Part shown: in pieces, positions 1 through 12,148 of the stretch
How the letters are laid out: every line of letters starts with the position of its first letter
Position numbering within the stretch: the first letter of the stretch is position 1
DNA from: Bryum argenteum
Lineage: Eukaryota > Streptophyta > Bryopsida > Bryales > Bryaceae
Length of the DNA stretch: 64,000 nt
Direction of reading: 5' to 3'
NCBI GenBank assembly: GCA_037043015.1
Contig: CM073331.1
Location: 4,237,501 to 4,301,500, forward strand
Notes under the pieces: model-generated
The model's database searches: none
What the model saw: only the letters and a program-made list of their open reading frames with translations
What the model was told of the DNA's origin: nothing
Translations under genes and position numbers: made by a program

Positions 1-122
1 TGGTGTTGCTTGTAGTCCTGGGAGCGTTGCTGATTTTTGGTGTAGGCAACTACTTCTTATACCAGTATGCGCAGAAGAACCTACCGCCCAGGAAGAAGAA
101 GCTGAAAGCCAAGAGGAAATAG
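1..122 (+). CDS. S1FA: S1FA-like protein, 3' terminal exon (partial)
   Basis: Reading frame 3 is open from the window edge to TAG at 120-122. It encodes a hydrophobic transmembrane stretch followed by [18 protein letters not shown] and a short basic tail. The [12 protein letters not shown] signature after a single membrane segment is diagnostic of the small plant S1FA family, originally described as DNA-binding proteins for a negative promoter element; their membrane segment leaves the true role unclear. The tail after PPRKKK is shorter than in the flowering-plant members I know. The 5' part of the gene lies outside the window. About 370 bases of 3' flank follow before a MITE-like element. 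Confidence 0.85.
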   Translation, partial: VLLVVLGALLIFGVGNYFLYQYAQKNLPPRKKKLKAKRK

Positions 123-492
123 GGAGAATCTGCTGCAGATTGAGACTTCTTTTGCTACGAGCTTCTGTTTTTTGCTGTTGTATTGTACTGTACTATGAGT
201 CGGTATCGTCCCGAGCAAGGTACTGACTACATGAATTCAGAAGTGGATGGTGTTCTCTTTCACTTTTGTAGTGAAGATCATAATATGAATGGTACTAATG
301 TGTCAAAAATTGATCTATCTTTGTAGTTGTTTGAGAAATATTGTGTACTTGTGTCAAGCATTGGTGGAGAAGTACCCACATACAAGCGTTTTTTTCTTTG
401 TACTTGTGAAGGTTTTTAAAATGTCTTGATTGTGGGTATATGTTAGTACAAAGAGTAATTAGTAAGAGCCTTCCCAACAGCCTGGCTAGACA

Positions 493-789
493 CTAAGGGC
501 GGGACAGTGGAGGACCTACGCCTCCCTGCCCGCCCACAAAACCCTGCCCGCATAAAATAATTTGGGGGTAAATTTGCCCCCTAAATTTTTGTTGTTGATG
601 TCACCAATGTCATCATGGGACACATCTAAGGGTAAATTGGGGTCGTAGATCCCATTTTTAAACTCAAAATCTGAAAAAAAATATTGTAGGGCCTCCAAAA
701 ATGCAAAAATCAGATTTATACGAAGTTTTTCCGGGCAGCGAGTATGGGCGGGTAGCGGAGGCGTAAGTCCTCCACTGTCCCGCCCTTAG
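493..789. mobile_element. MITE-like element with 33-bp terminal inverted repeats
   Basis: Positions 493-525 and 757-789 form an inverted repeat matching at 32 of 33 positions, both beginning CTAAGGGCGGGACAGTGGAG. The 231-bp interior is AT-rich with no credible ORF. AGAC precedes the left end (488-491, with one extra A) and follows the right end (790-793), a possible short target duplication. Size, long TIRs and lack of coding fit a non-autonomous DNA transposon; the superfamily is not resolved. The short ORFs across it are artefacts of the inverted repeats. Confidence 0.65.
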
Positions 790-1055
790 AGACGAGGGAG
801 GACTAGCTAGAGAAGAGGGGTTGCTAACTGTAGCACCCCTTTGGCACCCCTTTGAAACCTCACTCTTTTCCAACAGATTGGCTTTATGACCTTGTTATAT
901 TTTGCTTTCCACTATACTTTGAGGTGCCAAATGGAGTGTTTTTCTAGTGGGCTGCCAAAGGTGGCAGGTCAGGTCCGTTGGGAAAGGAAACTAACAGTTG
1001 CTTGGCTAATCTCCAAGCATGTATAATTCATGAATTATGACAAATTCAAAATTAT

Positions 1056-1157
1056 GAAGTATGAGAACGTTCTATTTCGTACTTCTCAGAGAGAACGTTC
1101 TCATACTTCTTGGAATGATTTCGTACTTCTCGGTGAGAACGTTCTCATACTTCTTGG
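1056..1157. repeat. Palindromic repeat cluster with GAGAACGTTCTC core
   Basis: The 12-bp palindrome GAGAACGTTCTC, in full or partial form, occurs three times (about 1063-1073, 1091-1102, 1134-1145). The first two lie in an 18-bp perfect inverted repeat (1056-1073 and 1092-1109). The last two lie in a direct repeat with a period of about 43 bp. The nGAAnnTTCn geometry resembles a heat-shock element, but no promoter is identified nearby. It could equally be decayed repeat DNA. Confidence 0.5.
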
Positions 1158-2226
1158 TGTGAGATATTTTATATTGTTCTGACTCCGATGTTGTTTGATT
1201 TGTTTTTCAACTCCTGGAACCTTACTTCCCTCAAATATTAAATACTCCTCTCTAGGTTCTCTCAAACCTACCTCTCAAGACAAATTTAAGAGAACCTACT
1301 TGACAATTATAACAAGGCAAACAATTTTCATATGAATACAAATTACTCCAACTGTAGAACTCCTTCACAAATATCTTACACTAAATAATATCTCATTATC
1401 TCCAATGCACATGATCAGTGAGAAATGTGGCTATGAAGTCACAGTCTGGTGAAATTATTTGGAAAATTAGTCAAATCAAATATTTTATTATAATCAGTGA
1501 AGTGACAGAGAGACTGAAATTGGGTAGTACTTGGAAGATAACCCGCCTTTTGGTCTCTCAGGATTTTTAGGGATGGCGGGGTACTTCATTATTTAAAGGA
1601 CCGTTTTGGCTCTCTTAAAAGGAGATCAAGTTGCAAGGATTATATATTTCACTCTAGAATAGATTGAAGCAAGATTCACGACAATCTTAAGAAAGGAAGT
1701 AAACAAATACCTTACCTTAAAAAGTACCCATAATGTCATTTTCTAAATTTTACCGTGCATGTGTTTATCGGTCACTTGAAAATTGTATCGAGTATACTGA
1801 AAGTGTACCATACCCGCGGCGTTGCCATGCCCACATAAATATGTTAACCTCTCGAGGTGAGCAACCTTAAAACAACAAAAATTCCTCAAAACTACCCTCA
1901 TTTGATGCAAGATGTAAGTTTTCGAATTTGGACAAGTTTTAAAGTACGTAACCGTGAGATCTAGTACTTAATTTGTACATGTACATGCACATTAAATTCT
2001 TAATTCAATTTTCTCACCATTTGTAATATAATAACGTTCAAAGTTGGAAAAGAAGTTTTTTTTCCATGTTGTAGAATCATGGCAGAGTAATGTTGTGGGG
2101 GCCGAAAGAACTAGTTTTGGCGAAATTTTTGATAAAAGGCTCTTCAATTTATTTTTTTCTATTTTTAATATTATTTTATAAAGCTCCAAACTACACATTT
2201 TGTGTGGTTAGATTTTTTTTTTAAAT

Positions 2227-2229
<3 letters not shown>

Positions 2230-2283
<54 letters not shown>
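2230..2283. repeat. Homopolymer T tract (about 54 nt)
   Basis: An uninterrupted run of about 54 T. It produces a spurious poly-lysine ORF on the minus strand. The exact length may be unreliable because of sequencing slippage. Confidence 0.9.
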
Positions 2284-3589
2284 CTCTTTCCTTTCCTTGA
2301 TCTAAAATAAGGCTATATAGGTGAGTTTCCATATTTTTCGAGGCCATAAATACTTTGCAGTTCCCTATCCGCAATCTGATCGTTGCTTGTCCCCTCACGT
2401 AAATACCCCCTTCCAACGACACCCGCCTCACCTAGACCCGAACAATGGTTACTCTAACAAGTAAACAAAGTAAAGATAGCAAGCTATCCGCCTTAAATAT
2501 ATAGATGTAAACCTTAACATGTAGACGTGAATGCCCGTGAAATTGCCTTTTTTTTCAATGCAAGATGCAAAATCTCAAAAATATGACATGTTTTGAAGTA
2601 TGTTATTAAGTACCTACTTTGTACATATGGACAAAATCTTAAGTTCAAATTCCTTTTAAATTTTGGCATCGTAATGTTCTAATTTTTGTAAAACATTTCT
2701 TGTTATAAAAGGAGAAATTAATATCTTAGGAGCAAAAAACCATTCTTGGACCAAAGTAGTTAGAAATAAGCACAGTGTTCATTCGTGCTATGTTGTAACC
2801 AATGGACTAAACAATTCAAAATTGGTCAAACAAAAACTCTAACCAACCTCGAAACACATCTAGAGTTGTTATTATTCTTAATAGTAGGTGGCTCAAAACC
2901 CACTCAACACCACAAACTGCTCAGTAGATCTATCCAAGCAAGAGGTACATTATAGCGTCTAACTTCAATCTCTATGTAATCATGGTGTACATTCTACTTG
3001 AGTGGGTTTGAGTGAACCTCTGAGTTCCCCTTCCAAAATCCAAATCTAATTCAACATTGATCCAAAATTAATGATTCCACTTGGTTCAATCTCGAACATA
3101 CTTTACACAGTTTCCAAATCTGATTTCCTTGGCAAACCCCCAACGAGCTTGCCAATCTGAAATTTGAGCTGTTTTGGACCGACTTACCATAAATTCTTCA
3201 CACTTGTTTCAATCATCATAGGCATAATTGCATTCACGAGTACCACTCTTGGAAGGGTGAAAAAGCCAAAGTCATCGAACAAAACTTTCATCGAAAGCAA
3301 GAAAAACCATCAATACAAATTCGAACATCTAAAGTATCTCGGTAGGTCCGCCCGGCCGATCTACTGTAGTCCGTGCGCGGTTGACTCCCATATTTCTACA
3401 CTAAAATACAAACCACGAGGGACAGTCACAACTTATTTACACCTTCTTTCAAAAGTAGCAGCCGAATTGAAACACGATCGATCATCTTCCCCATTTCCGA
3501 GCTTGCTATTCGAGGATTGTTTATGCTTAAACAGTTCAAGCGAGAGAGATTGTGGCTATGGCTAGTAGCTAGCTAACTTAGCTAGGGTT

Positions 3590-4978
3590 ATGAAGATGAA
3601 TCCGCCAGCAGCCGAGTTTGAAGTGGTAGTGCAGTCGTCAATGAACACACCGACGTCGCTCACACGGCCGAAATCAAGCGCGACAATCGCCGTGATGGAG
3701 ATGACGAATAGCAGCGATGGCATTGATTACCTTCGCACCAAGTCTAACGGTGCTTTAGATCAAGTCGATTCGAAGAAATCGTCTCTACGACTCTCGAACG
3801 AGCCGATTGTCTCCACGCGCATCCACGCCATCCCTCTCTTGATGGTGCTCGTCTTCTTCATTCTTTGGACCGCCTCCTCAGGTACTAATTCTGGCCTGTG
3901 GTGAAGCTTGTAACCCTAGGAGCACCAATTTTTGAAACCTGGATCTCGGTTTTGTAGAGCATGTGTTGGAGGTGAAGGCGGAAGAGGCGTTCGCGATTAC
4001 GAACAAGCTTCAGGAAAGCGAAAGAACGATGCAGCATTTTAACAGCACTGTGAGTGATCAAAGCTCGGCAGGAGCTTATGCGAGAGGCGACGGCGCTCAT
4101 TCTCTTGTTTATTATCGAGCGAGGAAGCGACTTCCTGGACGTGCTACTTACATGCGCGGCGGACATCAGTGATCTCTTCACTACTGTATATTCATATGCA
4201 TTCTTTAGTTTTTTCACGATTTTTTCGTTCTTAATTCTTTGGAGGTTATCTGTTTGATAGCCTCGGTTGAGTAATTTGAGTACACTTCTCTTCCTACTGT
4301 CACCTTTTGTGCTGTTTCGTGCAGCAGTTTTGAATGTTTATGGAATCACTTGTTGCTCTTGTAATATTTGATTGGAGACGTCAATCATCTCTCGATGTTG
4401 ATTTCTTCAATGTTATGGTGACAGATTGTCTACTCATGTCTCACAGTTTTTCATGATTCTTTGAAGGTTAACCGTTTAATAGCCTCGTCGATCTGAGTAT
4501 AGTTCCGTGAATTGGCATTCGGCTTGCTGTCAGCTCCTTGCTGTTTCATCCAACATTTTAATGTACATTGAATCACTTCTAGCTCTTGGAGTCTCGACTG
4601 GAGTTGGAGACATCTCACTTATCTCTAGGTCTTTATTTCTTTTTAGAATATGGTGCAGATTGTTTACTCAGATTGTTTACTCATATTGCATTCAGTTGGT
4701 AATTCGCAATTCTCTGGAGGATATCTGTTTGATCGCCTCGTTCAAGTGATGAGTACAGTTCCATGAATTGGCTTTAATCCTGCTGTTGGATTTTTGCTCT
4801 GCAGTTTTGTGTCGTCGATATGAATGCTTGTTGGATGCTTTGGAATGTTTTGAGTGGAGAGGAAATTTTGGAATGGCACTTTTGCCAACACTACGTGAGT
4901 GCATTGGAAAGTGTGAGGATTTCAAAAGAAGATTGCGATGCACGACTTCGATCATTTTTGTTCGGAAGCAATCGGTGA
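3590..4978 (+). CDS. Unrecognised single-pass membrane/coiled-coil protein, possible frameshift
   Basis: Proposed exons are 3590-3881, 3958 to about 4048, about 4055-4185, and 4805-4978 (TGA 4976-4978). Junctions fit CAG|gtac, gtag|AGCATG, ACT|gtatat and gcag|TTTTGT, and the phases agree. The start is ATG 3590. The N-terminal region of about 75 residues is polar and Ser/Thr-rich. One hydrophobic helix follows (LLMVLVFFILW), then a charged helical stretch (EVKAEEAFAITNKLQESERT). The frame changes near 4048: frame 3 ends STV and frame 1 resumes VIKARQELMREATALILL, with a GTGAGTGA direct duplication at the joint. Either a 4-bp tandem duplication broke the gene or the sequence has an error. I do not recognise the family. 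Confidence 0.45.
4186..4804 (+). repeat. Intron with about three decayed tandem repeats
   Basis: The proposed last intron of the membrane-protein gene contains about three divergent copies of a 200-250-bp unit (near 4200, 4420 and 4670). Each carries a CATTCTTT/TTCTTTGGAGG block, then GTTTGATAGCCTCG-like sequence and a GAGTACAGTTCC-like block. They look like old local tandem duplications inside non-coding DNA. Confidence 0.5.
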
Positions 4979-5629
4979 AAGTGGTCTTTTGACCAGTGCC
5001 TCGGCACTTTTGCAGGTGCCTGCTCTCATTGCAGCTCTTTTTTGAGAGCATGTTATTGGGACATGCGGGAAACTTTGCTTGCACTAGAAAGCTTGAAGAA
5101 TCTTTCCATTCCTTCCTTGTTAGGAGATTTGTCTTCTTTTTCATGTTATCAAAATTTTTACTTAATTTAGAGATGGAATGCTGGAAGTGTTCTTGGGAGG
5201 AGGTGTTGTAAGCATCTTAGGCTAGGGTTTTAGGCGTTGGGAGAGTTTTGGAGCAATGGTGTCATTCGTTTCTTTCTGAGCATTAAAATCTGATCAGAAT
5301 ATTTGTCTTGAATACCTTGTATGGAGGCCTTTTGAGGATTATTTTCATCAGTCTGATCAATCAGAAGTGAGAATCCTAAAGTTGTCAAAATGCTCTGTAC
5401 TCATGTGAAGTAGTGTTCATTAAACCCTGAAGGTGAGTGAGGCCCAAATCGGTTGATTTGACTTTGGTCAGTCTCTGGTTTACTATTTTTAAATTGCATG
5501 GAGGCTAAACCTATTGCAAGTTGTAGAGTTTTTTCATACTTTTTTTGAAAAGTCATTTCATGCTTCAGAATTCCTCATACTTTAAGAGATATTTACATTC
5601 AAAGTTTGAAAACACCGTTTGAAATCTGC

Positions 5630-6211
5630 CCAAAATCTATACGCTCATGGTGTTTTTTGGGAGCTTGAAATCTCAAATCTGCGATTCTCTACCTCTAAGC
5701 ACTCACGGGGTGTGAACCAATTTTTTTTTCTTTTTTTAAAACTTCCAACCGTAAGATCTTGTACCTAGGAATATGCTTGATCATTCTCCAAAATATTGAC
5801 CGTTGGATGTTTACCATTTGAGAGATCATAACATCCAAAGTTTGTCTCCCAAGTTTTTTTGGGCATTACGAAGATTGGTTTTGAAATTTTTGGAGGCTGC
5901 CCTTGTAAAATTGGTAAACTTTTTGACTTGAGTCACTTTAAAATTTGAGTAGTAATTTAGTAATGAGCATGTTTCAAAAAACAAAATTTAAAAAAGTTAC
6001 TTTTTTAAGCTGCCCCATCTCAGCTCGCAACCCAACGATTGTCCTAGATGACTCAAAAATTGGAATTCAATTTTGCAAATTTTACCACATACACTTTGCA
6101 GTATAAGATGGACCCAATAAAACTTTTGGGCAAAAATATTACTTCTAACTCCTTCAAATAGGCTGCCCGTAATTGCAAAAACCCATTTTGGGCTTTAAGG
6201 AGAGTTAGGGG
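5630..6211. mobile_element. TTAA-type MITE, copy 1 (about 580 bp, decayed left end)
   Basis: Homologous along its length to the elements at 41819-42395 and 43280-43852, sharing GGTGTTTTTTGGGAGCTTGA near the left end and GAGAGTTAGGGGTTAA at the right. The right end abuts TTAA at 6212-6215. The left terminus is degenerate here, so its boundary is approximate. No ORF. Confidence 0.65.
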
Positions 6212-6815
6212 TTAAAATGTATTTCCATCTATATTTCACTTGTATGATGATGTATTTGAAGCTTTAAATTTTATGTATCTAGCTGATTCGTAAATATATG
6301 TGCAACATTGTACCTTCATTGGAGTTGACGTTGGCGTGAATACTTTGACCCACTCTTGATAATATGTTCAAAGGATGATTCCTAAAACTTACAAGTCTTT
6401 TGTTTATATACATGTGTCATCATTTGTAAGTACTCAAGAAAAAAGAAATATTTGATGACTATCAAATAAAACTTATCAAAGCAGAAAAATAACAAAGATT
6501 TAGGGTAATCACTCTTTCATTTGTATAAAAAATCACTAAACCTAAGGACACTATCACACAACACCAATTATGCCCCTTATTAAAAACTTCTTTAGTATAA
6601 GTTGAGATAGGCCTATCACAATGGAACTACTAAACTGATGTTAAAAATCAACTGAGAATAGAATTCAATACTATAATATGATCATAAAACTCAAATACTA
6701 TACTATCAAATTCTATAAACCATCTTAAATATATTTCTCTTAAGAAAATTGATTCCCATTTATAACATTTACACCTCATCATTGTAAATCTACTTACACG
6801 ATTACTTATATCACA

Positions 6816-6848
6816 CTAGTAAGGGCCCCGTCGTTCCGACGGGGAAGC
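6816..6848 (-). mobile_element. Helitron-like 3' terminus
   Basis: Read on the minus strand, a GC-rich hairpin (arms CCCCGTCG and CGACGGGG, 6826-6833 and 6837-6844, 3-nt loop) is followed by CCCTTA and then CTAG|T. Hairpin plus CTRR next to a T is the standard 3' end of plant Helitrons. The element would extend to higher coordinates; I could not identify a 5' TC end, and no Rep/helicase coding is present, so it would be non-autonomous or a remnant. Confidence 0.45.
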
Positions 6849-6976
6849 TCATTATATGGTACATTTAAAAAAGTGTTCTGTATTGACCATTTCCTCAAAC
6901 AATATTGTGTTCATATTTTTATATATGCATGTGTTTTTTTAAAATTCTGTCATATATAATCCAAAAACATAAAAGA

Positions 6977-7032
6977 AGGTAGGTAGGTTGGTAAGTTGGT
7001 AGGTTGGTAGGTTGGTACGTTGGTGGGTAGGA
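6977..7032. repeat. Short (GGTTGGTA)n minisatellite
   Basis: About 56 bp of imperfect GGTAGGTT/GGTTGGTA repeats. It is distinct from the plant telomere repeat. It lies just inside the possible Helitron remnant. Confidence 0.8.
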
Positions 7033-7521
7033 AGAATCGTCGTACAATATTTTATTATAAAAGTAAACACCCCTTCAAAAATATCAATTTCTTGATTAAT
7101 GATGTTACATTAATGTATACTTTCTATGAGTCACATCGTATATTGTACTCCACATTAATATGAGGTAGAGCATAATCACTTGAGTACTATGAAGATTATT
7201 GTACTTTCAAGTTTCAAATACATACGTACACCTCAAAACATACATACACAATAATCATTAATCAAACTTCCAAATACTCCCAATCAGAATATTTTGAAAA
7301 CAAGCATACATGTAAAAGATTCCCAACACAAACAAAGGATATTCCTCGCACTCCAATAACCGTGGGTCGAGGTGGTCCGAATTGAAAATGATTCCACGGT
7401 CATAGGACCGAGAACCCAAGACCGTGACGACCACCCCGCCCTCCTGCACTTCCCCGCCACCCATCGACGTCGCGAACCCCTTCTCCTTCTCCGCACGTGT
7501 TTCCAGAATTGTCTCTCAGCG

Positions 7522-10500
7522 ATGGGTCATCTGTATGCACTCGATTTCGATGGCGTCCTGTGCGACAGCTGCGGCGAGAGCTCCATCTCCGCTCTCAAGG
7601 TACCGTTCCTCTCCATTATCACAAATTCTGTGGAAACTTCGAATTGGCAGATTTCTAAGCTCAATTGCCTTCGAAATTATTGAAAATTGCCGGCAGTGCT
7701 TACATTCTTAAGCTCTTTTCTAACTCTCTGTGATGGAGTGCAATCCGATTACGATGATGTGATCCTATGTTTCTATGGGAGTGATTGTGTAGTATTCTGA
7801 CTGCCTTTCTTTTGATTATTGCATTTCTCGAACATTCTGGAAGACTTCGGATTGACAGATTTTAAAGCTGATTTGCCACATTCTAATCGAACAACATCGA
7901 AATATGCCTGTAGTGCTTACATTCTGAAGCAGATTTTAACACCTGGAAGCTTTGAATTTATTGTAATCCAATAACATCGAAATTTGCCAGTAGTGCTGAC
8001 ATTCTTAAGTAGCTTCTCTCTTTTCTTAGTTTCTGTGATGGAGTATAATCTGATTACGGTGATGAGATTCTGTTTTTCATAGAGAGAGAGATGTAATAAT
8101 CGAAATAAAGACAAGCAGTACTCTCCTCAATCACTCCGAAGATTTGAATCGAATGGAAGCGAATGGAAGCACAAGTGCGACATTGTAATCCAACGACATC
8201 AAATGTTGCGAGTAGTGCTTACATTCTTAAGCAGCTTCTCTCTTTTCTAAGTGTGTGTGATGGAGTATAATCGGAGTATAATATGATCACGATGATGTGA
8301 TACTGCTCTTCAATTTATATAACTTAGGGTTTGACTCTCTTTCGACTCGTCACAATGTTTTACGTCTCTTTCTTTCACAAGTCCCTAACTCGGTGTTACA
8401 TCTAGAAGCTTTGAGTTCAATGAAGTGCTGCATTCTGATTCAAGAATATTGAAATGTGTCAGTAGTGCAATTAGCTTTTCGCTTCCAAATTGTTTGTGAT
8501 GGAGTTTAATTTGATCATTTGCTGGTTGAGATGTACCACCAGAGTGTTTTAGGGTATTGCCAGTCTTTCTTTTTCGAACTATCAGATTTCAACACTCTGA
8601 AGCTTTGAATCGATGATTTGAAGCTGGAGCGCCACATTATATCTTTACAACATTGAAATGTGTCAGCTGTGATGAGATTCTTAAGTAGCTTGTCGCTTTC
8701 CAGTTGTTTGTGAGAGAGTATAATTTGATCAGTTGCTCTTTGATTTCTACTGTTATAGTGATTTAATACAGTTTCGAGTGTCTTTCATTTTATAACAACA
8801 AAATTTTAACATTCTGGAAGCTTTAAATTGAATGGAGCATTCTAAAGTGTCACATATTAATCCAACAGCATCGAAACGTGCTAGTACTGCTCAGATTTAT
8901 AAGCAGTTTTTGTCCTCCAATTGCTCGTGATCGAGTATAATCTGCTTATGAATCTGCTCTTCAACTTTCACCATTCAAGTGATTGACTTTCTTTCAACTG
9001 GTAACAGTGTTTTACTTACACACCTCATGTCTATGCTCTTGCAGGCAGCTAAAATTCGGTACCCGGAGCTTTTCGTTGACGTAGACGAAGCAACAGAAAC
9101 TTGGATTCTCGACTCCATGCGAACGGTACTCACTCATCTCGACACATTCTTGAAAAATTCTTCATTACTCTATTGTCCAATACTCAAGTGTGTTAGTTTT
9201 GAGCAGGTGCGGCCAGTAGTGGAGACAGGCTACGAGAACATCTTGCTAGTGCGGTTGTTATTGGAGATTAAGGCTCCTCACCTCCGAAAATCTTCGGTAC
9301 GAAGCTCATTTTTTATTTATTTTTACTTTCAATCCTTTTGCATCGACAGATTCTGAAGTATGTGACTTCAGGTGGCGGAGAAGTTGTCCATAGACGACAT
9401 TTTAGCAGACTGGGAACATGGCATCAAGCCTGTGGTGATGAAAGAATGGAATGAGAACGATAAAGAAGAGCTTGTTGAGCTTTTTGGTAAAGTGCGTGAC
9501 GACTGGATCGAACATGATCTTCATGGTTGGATTGGTGCCAATAGGTGTGCGCTTATTATTATCTCCTGTCCTTGCTTCTTCTCATTGAGTCTACCTTTCT
9601 ATAATCAAAAAGGGTCTCACAAGATTCATATGTTTGCAGGTTCTATCCAGGCACAGCAGACTCCTTGAGGTTCTCATCCTCAACCTTGTACATTGTGACA
9701 ACAAAACAGGTTCGTTTCTCGTTCATTCACAGAATTATTGATCTGCTTTTGTCGCTTTTGTAAAAAGTTCTGAATATGTGCATCTTCTTAAGAGTCTAAC
9801 CTACTTCTTCAGTCTTCAGGGCATTTATTTAATTTGAGGTGACGTAGGACATGGAGCTCATTCTCATAACTGCTTAAGATTCTTTGTAATTAAACATGGA
9901 AAGCTCTTCATCTTGTCATATTCATGTTAAAACGGTATCGGTTCACAGATATTAAGTTTTCACCTTCAGAGTATGCCTTGAATGCATGATCACAGATCCG
10001 TTGAGCTGCTTATGCCTCTTATCATGCACTAGGGAAACGTTTCCAAGTGTGCTTAAACCAGACACTGCATTCTTGTTCAAGCTTCTAAAATTTATGGAAG
10101 AAGATTTACCTCATGTGCACATGGAATATTACTTGATTGAGATTAAGTAAATTGGTATATGTCACTTTTGAAGTTCATAATCTATTTCAATGTTTCTACA
10201 ATACAAAGATATGGGAACTTCTTTCTCTCTTCGTACCTATAATTGAAACTTTATTCATTCAGAGATACCCAACATGTCTTGAGGAAGTTCATCTTATTTC
10301 TTGTGTTTCAGGCTAGATTTGCATCTGCGTTACTGAAGGAATTAGCCGGTGTTGACTTTCCAATGGACCACATTTATGGGCTCGGTAGTGGGTAAGCCTT
10401 CCTTGTTAAAGCTTAGCTCTTGTGATCTCTTGCTATATATTCCTGGAGGTTTGACAAGGATGTTGACCCATCAGGCCCAAAGTGGAGGTGCTCAAGAAGT

Positions 10501-11036
10501 TGCAAGAGCGAGTTGAACATGAAGGCTTGACTCTCCAGTAAGTACTACCTGAATATTTTCAAGGTGATGACATTACTGTGTCATTTTGTCATGGAGTCAC
10601 GTGGAGTCAGATTGGTTGCACTTTCCTATACCAGATCTCAACCAAATCTACACTTTCTACCATTTTTCTTTCTTTTCTACAGTGCCATGGTCCATTATAA
10701 ACTGCCAATATAACAAAATTGAGATTCTAGTTAGTGATGATTTAACAATCGGTTAACATGTTTCATGTGCTGTGTCAACAGTTTTGTGGAAGATAGGCTT
10801 GCCACCTTACGTAACGTCATCAAGACCCCGGCACTCGACAAATGGAACTTGTATTTGGGTAATTCTCAAACCACTTAAATTTTTTGTGCATTCTTTCTTG
10901 ATTATAACAACTTTCGTTTATTTTTTGATGTGCAGGTACTTGGGGTTATAACACTGCTACTGAAAGAGACGAAGCAGCTAGCATTTCACGTATCCATGTT
11001 GTCGACCTTCCGGATTTCTGCTCGAAATTGAAATAG
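7522..11036 (+). CDS. HAD-superfamily hydrolase, nine exons, 270 aa
   Basis: Exons: 7522-7599, 9045-9125, 9207-9296, 9372-9544, 9640-9709, 10312-10391, 10475-10537, 10782-10858, 10936-11036. All introns are GT-AG, the phases join, and the total is 813 nt including TAG. Motif I is LDFDGVLCDS, with Asp8 (predicted nucleophile) and Asp10. Motif II is LYIVTTKQ (Thr161/162), the motif III lysine lies in EVLKKL (198/199), and the acidic motif IV is HFVEDR (Glu215/Asp216). This matches the plant and cyanobacterial family annotated as haloacid-dehalogenase-like hydrolases, probably a phosphatase of unknown substrate. I chose ATG 7522 because family members begin right before LYALDFDGV; an in-frame ATG at 7372 would add 50 residues lacking a clear transit-peptide character. 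The gene appears intact. Confidence 0.88.
7690..8960 (+). repeat. Six decayed tandem repeats in intron 1 of the HAD gene
   Basis: A block resembling AGTGCTTACATTCTTAAGC, then GTGATGGAGTATAATCTGAT, recurs near 7698, 7992, 8211, 8459, 8665 and 8880, at a period of about 205-295 bp. Copies are clearly divergent. They account for most of the 1.4-kb first intron, the longest in the gene. Confidence 0.65.
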
Positions 11037-11439
11037 GATTGTCATGCTGACTGCGGTGATTAAGTAGCTGAACCACAAATTTAATGCATTTACTATTTAT
11101 TCTTAAAACTTTGACTGGCAACGAAATATCGACTATCTTATATCATAACTTGAATGCAACATCATTTTCTGATGACTTTGGTTGCAAATGATCTTCGTCA
11201 TGACATATCTAAACTTGATACATATAAATGCTTCAAGATATTACAAAAACATTCAAGTAATCTATATTTCTTCTAATATTAAAAAAACACTTTCATTCAT
11301 AAATCTAAAGTCTTCATCTCCAGCAAAAGCCTCAAGAGATTGGTTTTGGGATTGTATACCCCAACCATTGATGTTTCCTCAAGAGAGCATTGACCCTTTA
11401 ATGCTAAAGAGTCCACTTGAAACCGGTAGTCCTCGTTCT

Positions 11440-12060
11440 TTTTTGGAGTAATTGAAAGAGAAGGAATCGTATGCTGTTCGATGTAGCTGATGTAGTTTCG
11501 CTTCGTCTGAGCGAGTGAGAGGAGTTTAGTCCGTTTGCTTACTTTGTAACAAGAGTTGATCCTTGCTTGTCCATGTAGCTTATCAGGAGGAAATTCGCCG
11601 AAAATTTGAGGACGAGGTCATTCATCGACTTCAGAGTACGCTTGAATGAACCTGGAAACTCTCATTGTTCAGTCTCAAATCGGAGTCATCGAAAGAGACT
11701 GATCTGTATGCTGTTACTTAAACGTTGTAGCTGATGAAGATTCATATCATCTGGTTTTCAAAGTACGTTCCTGTTTGATGAGGAAGAGAGAGGAATCATA
11801 ACATTGACTTTAATGTCTGCAAATGAATATACTTGAATGAATCGGGAAACCCTCATAATTCTCTCTCAAATTGAAGTAGTCGAAAGAGAATGACTCACAT
11901 GCTGTTGCATGAATGTGGTCTGTTGCTATAGCTGATACAGTTTCAAGTCACTTGGTTTTCAGGCTACGATCGTGTTCGATGAGGCAGGGAGACAGGAGTC
12001 TAGAACAGGATGTCTGCAAATGGGGATTCGAGGCAACATCAGAATGGACCTGGAATCCCT
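11440..12060 (+). repeat. Three decayed tandem repeats downstream of the HAD gene
   Basis: Units near 11440, 11680 and 11870 share a TCGAAAGAGA block, ATGCTGTT, GTAGCTGATG and a TTCGATGAGG-type block, at a period of about 200-240 bp. No coding frame is conserved among them. The rest of 11037-12148 shows no gene. Confidence 0.5.
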
Positions 12061-12148
12061 CACTGCTCTGTGAAGGTTTGTTCTAAATACCCTAGAACTG
12101 AAGAGTGAGGCTTTATAAAGGCAAAATCTGTCATTGGGGACATGAACA

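Larger units (their letters stand above)
790..3589. other. Intergenic stretch, no supported gene
   Basis: AT-rich DNA between the S1FA 3' end and the membrane-protein gene. It contains palindromic 43-bp-period repeats at 1056-1157 and a run of about 54 T at 2230-2283. An open frame at 3164-3565 starts only at TTG and lacks a recognisable domain; it may overlap the 5' leader of the next gene. I see nothing else supportable. Confidence 0.6.

Noticed and set aside
2171-2431. Minus-strand ORF with a lysine run
   Set aside because: Translation of the T homopolymer; nothing else in it looks coding.
3164-3565. 133-codon ORF with an N-terminal hydrophobic stretch
   Set aside because: Starts only at TTG, no domain, composition like intergenic DNA; insufficient support.
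7690-8960. Regularly spaced repeats considered as a CRISPR-like array
   Set aside because: Eukaryotic intron, units of over 200 bp with diverged copies and no constant short repeat.
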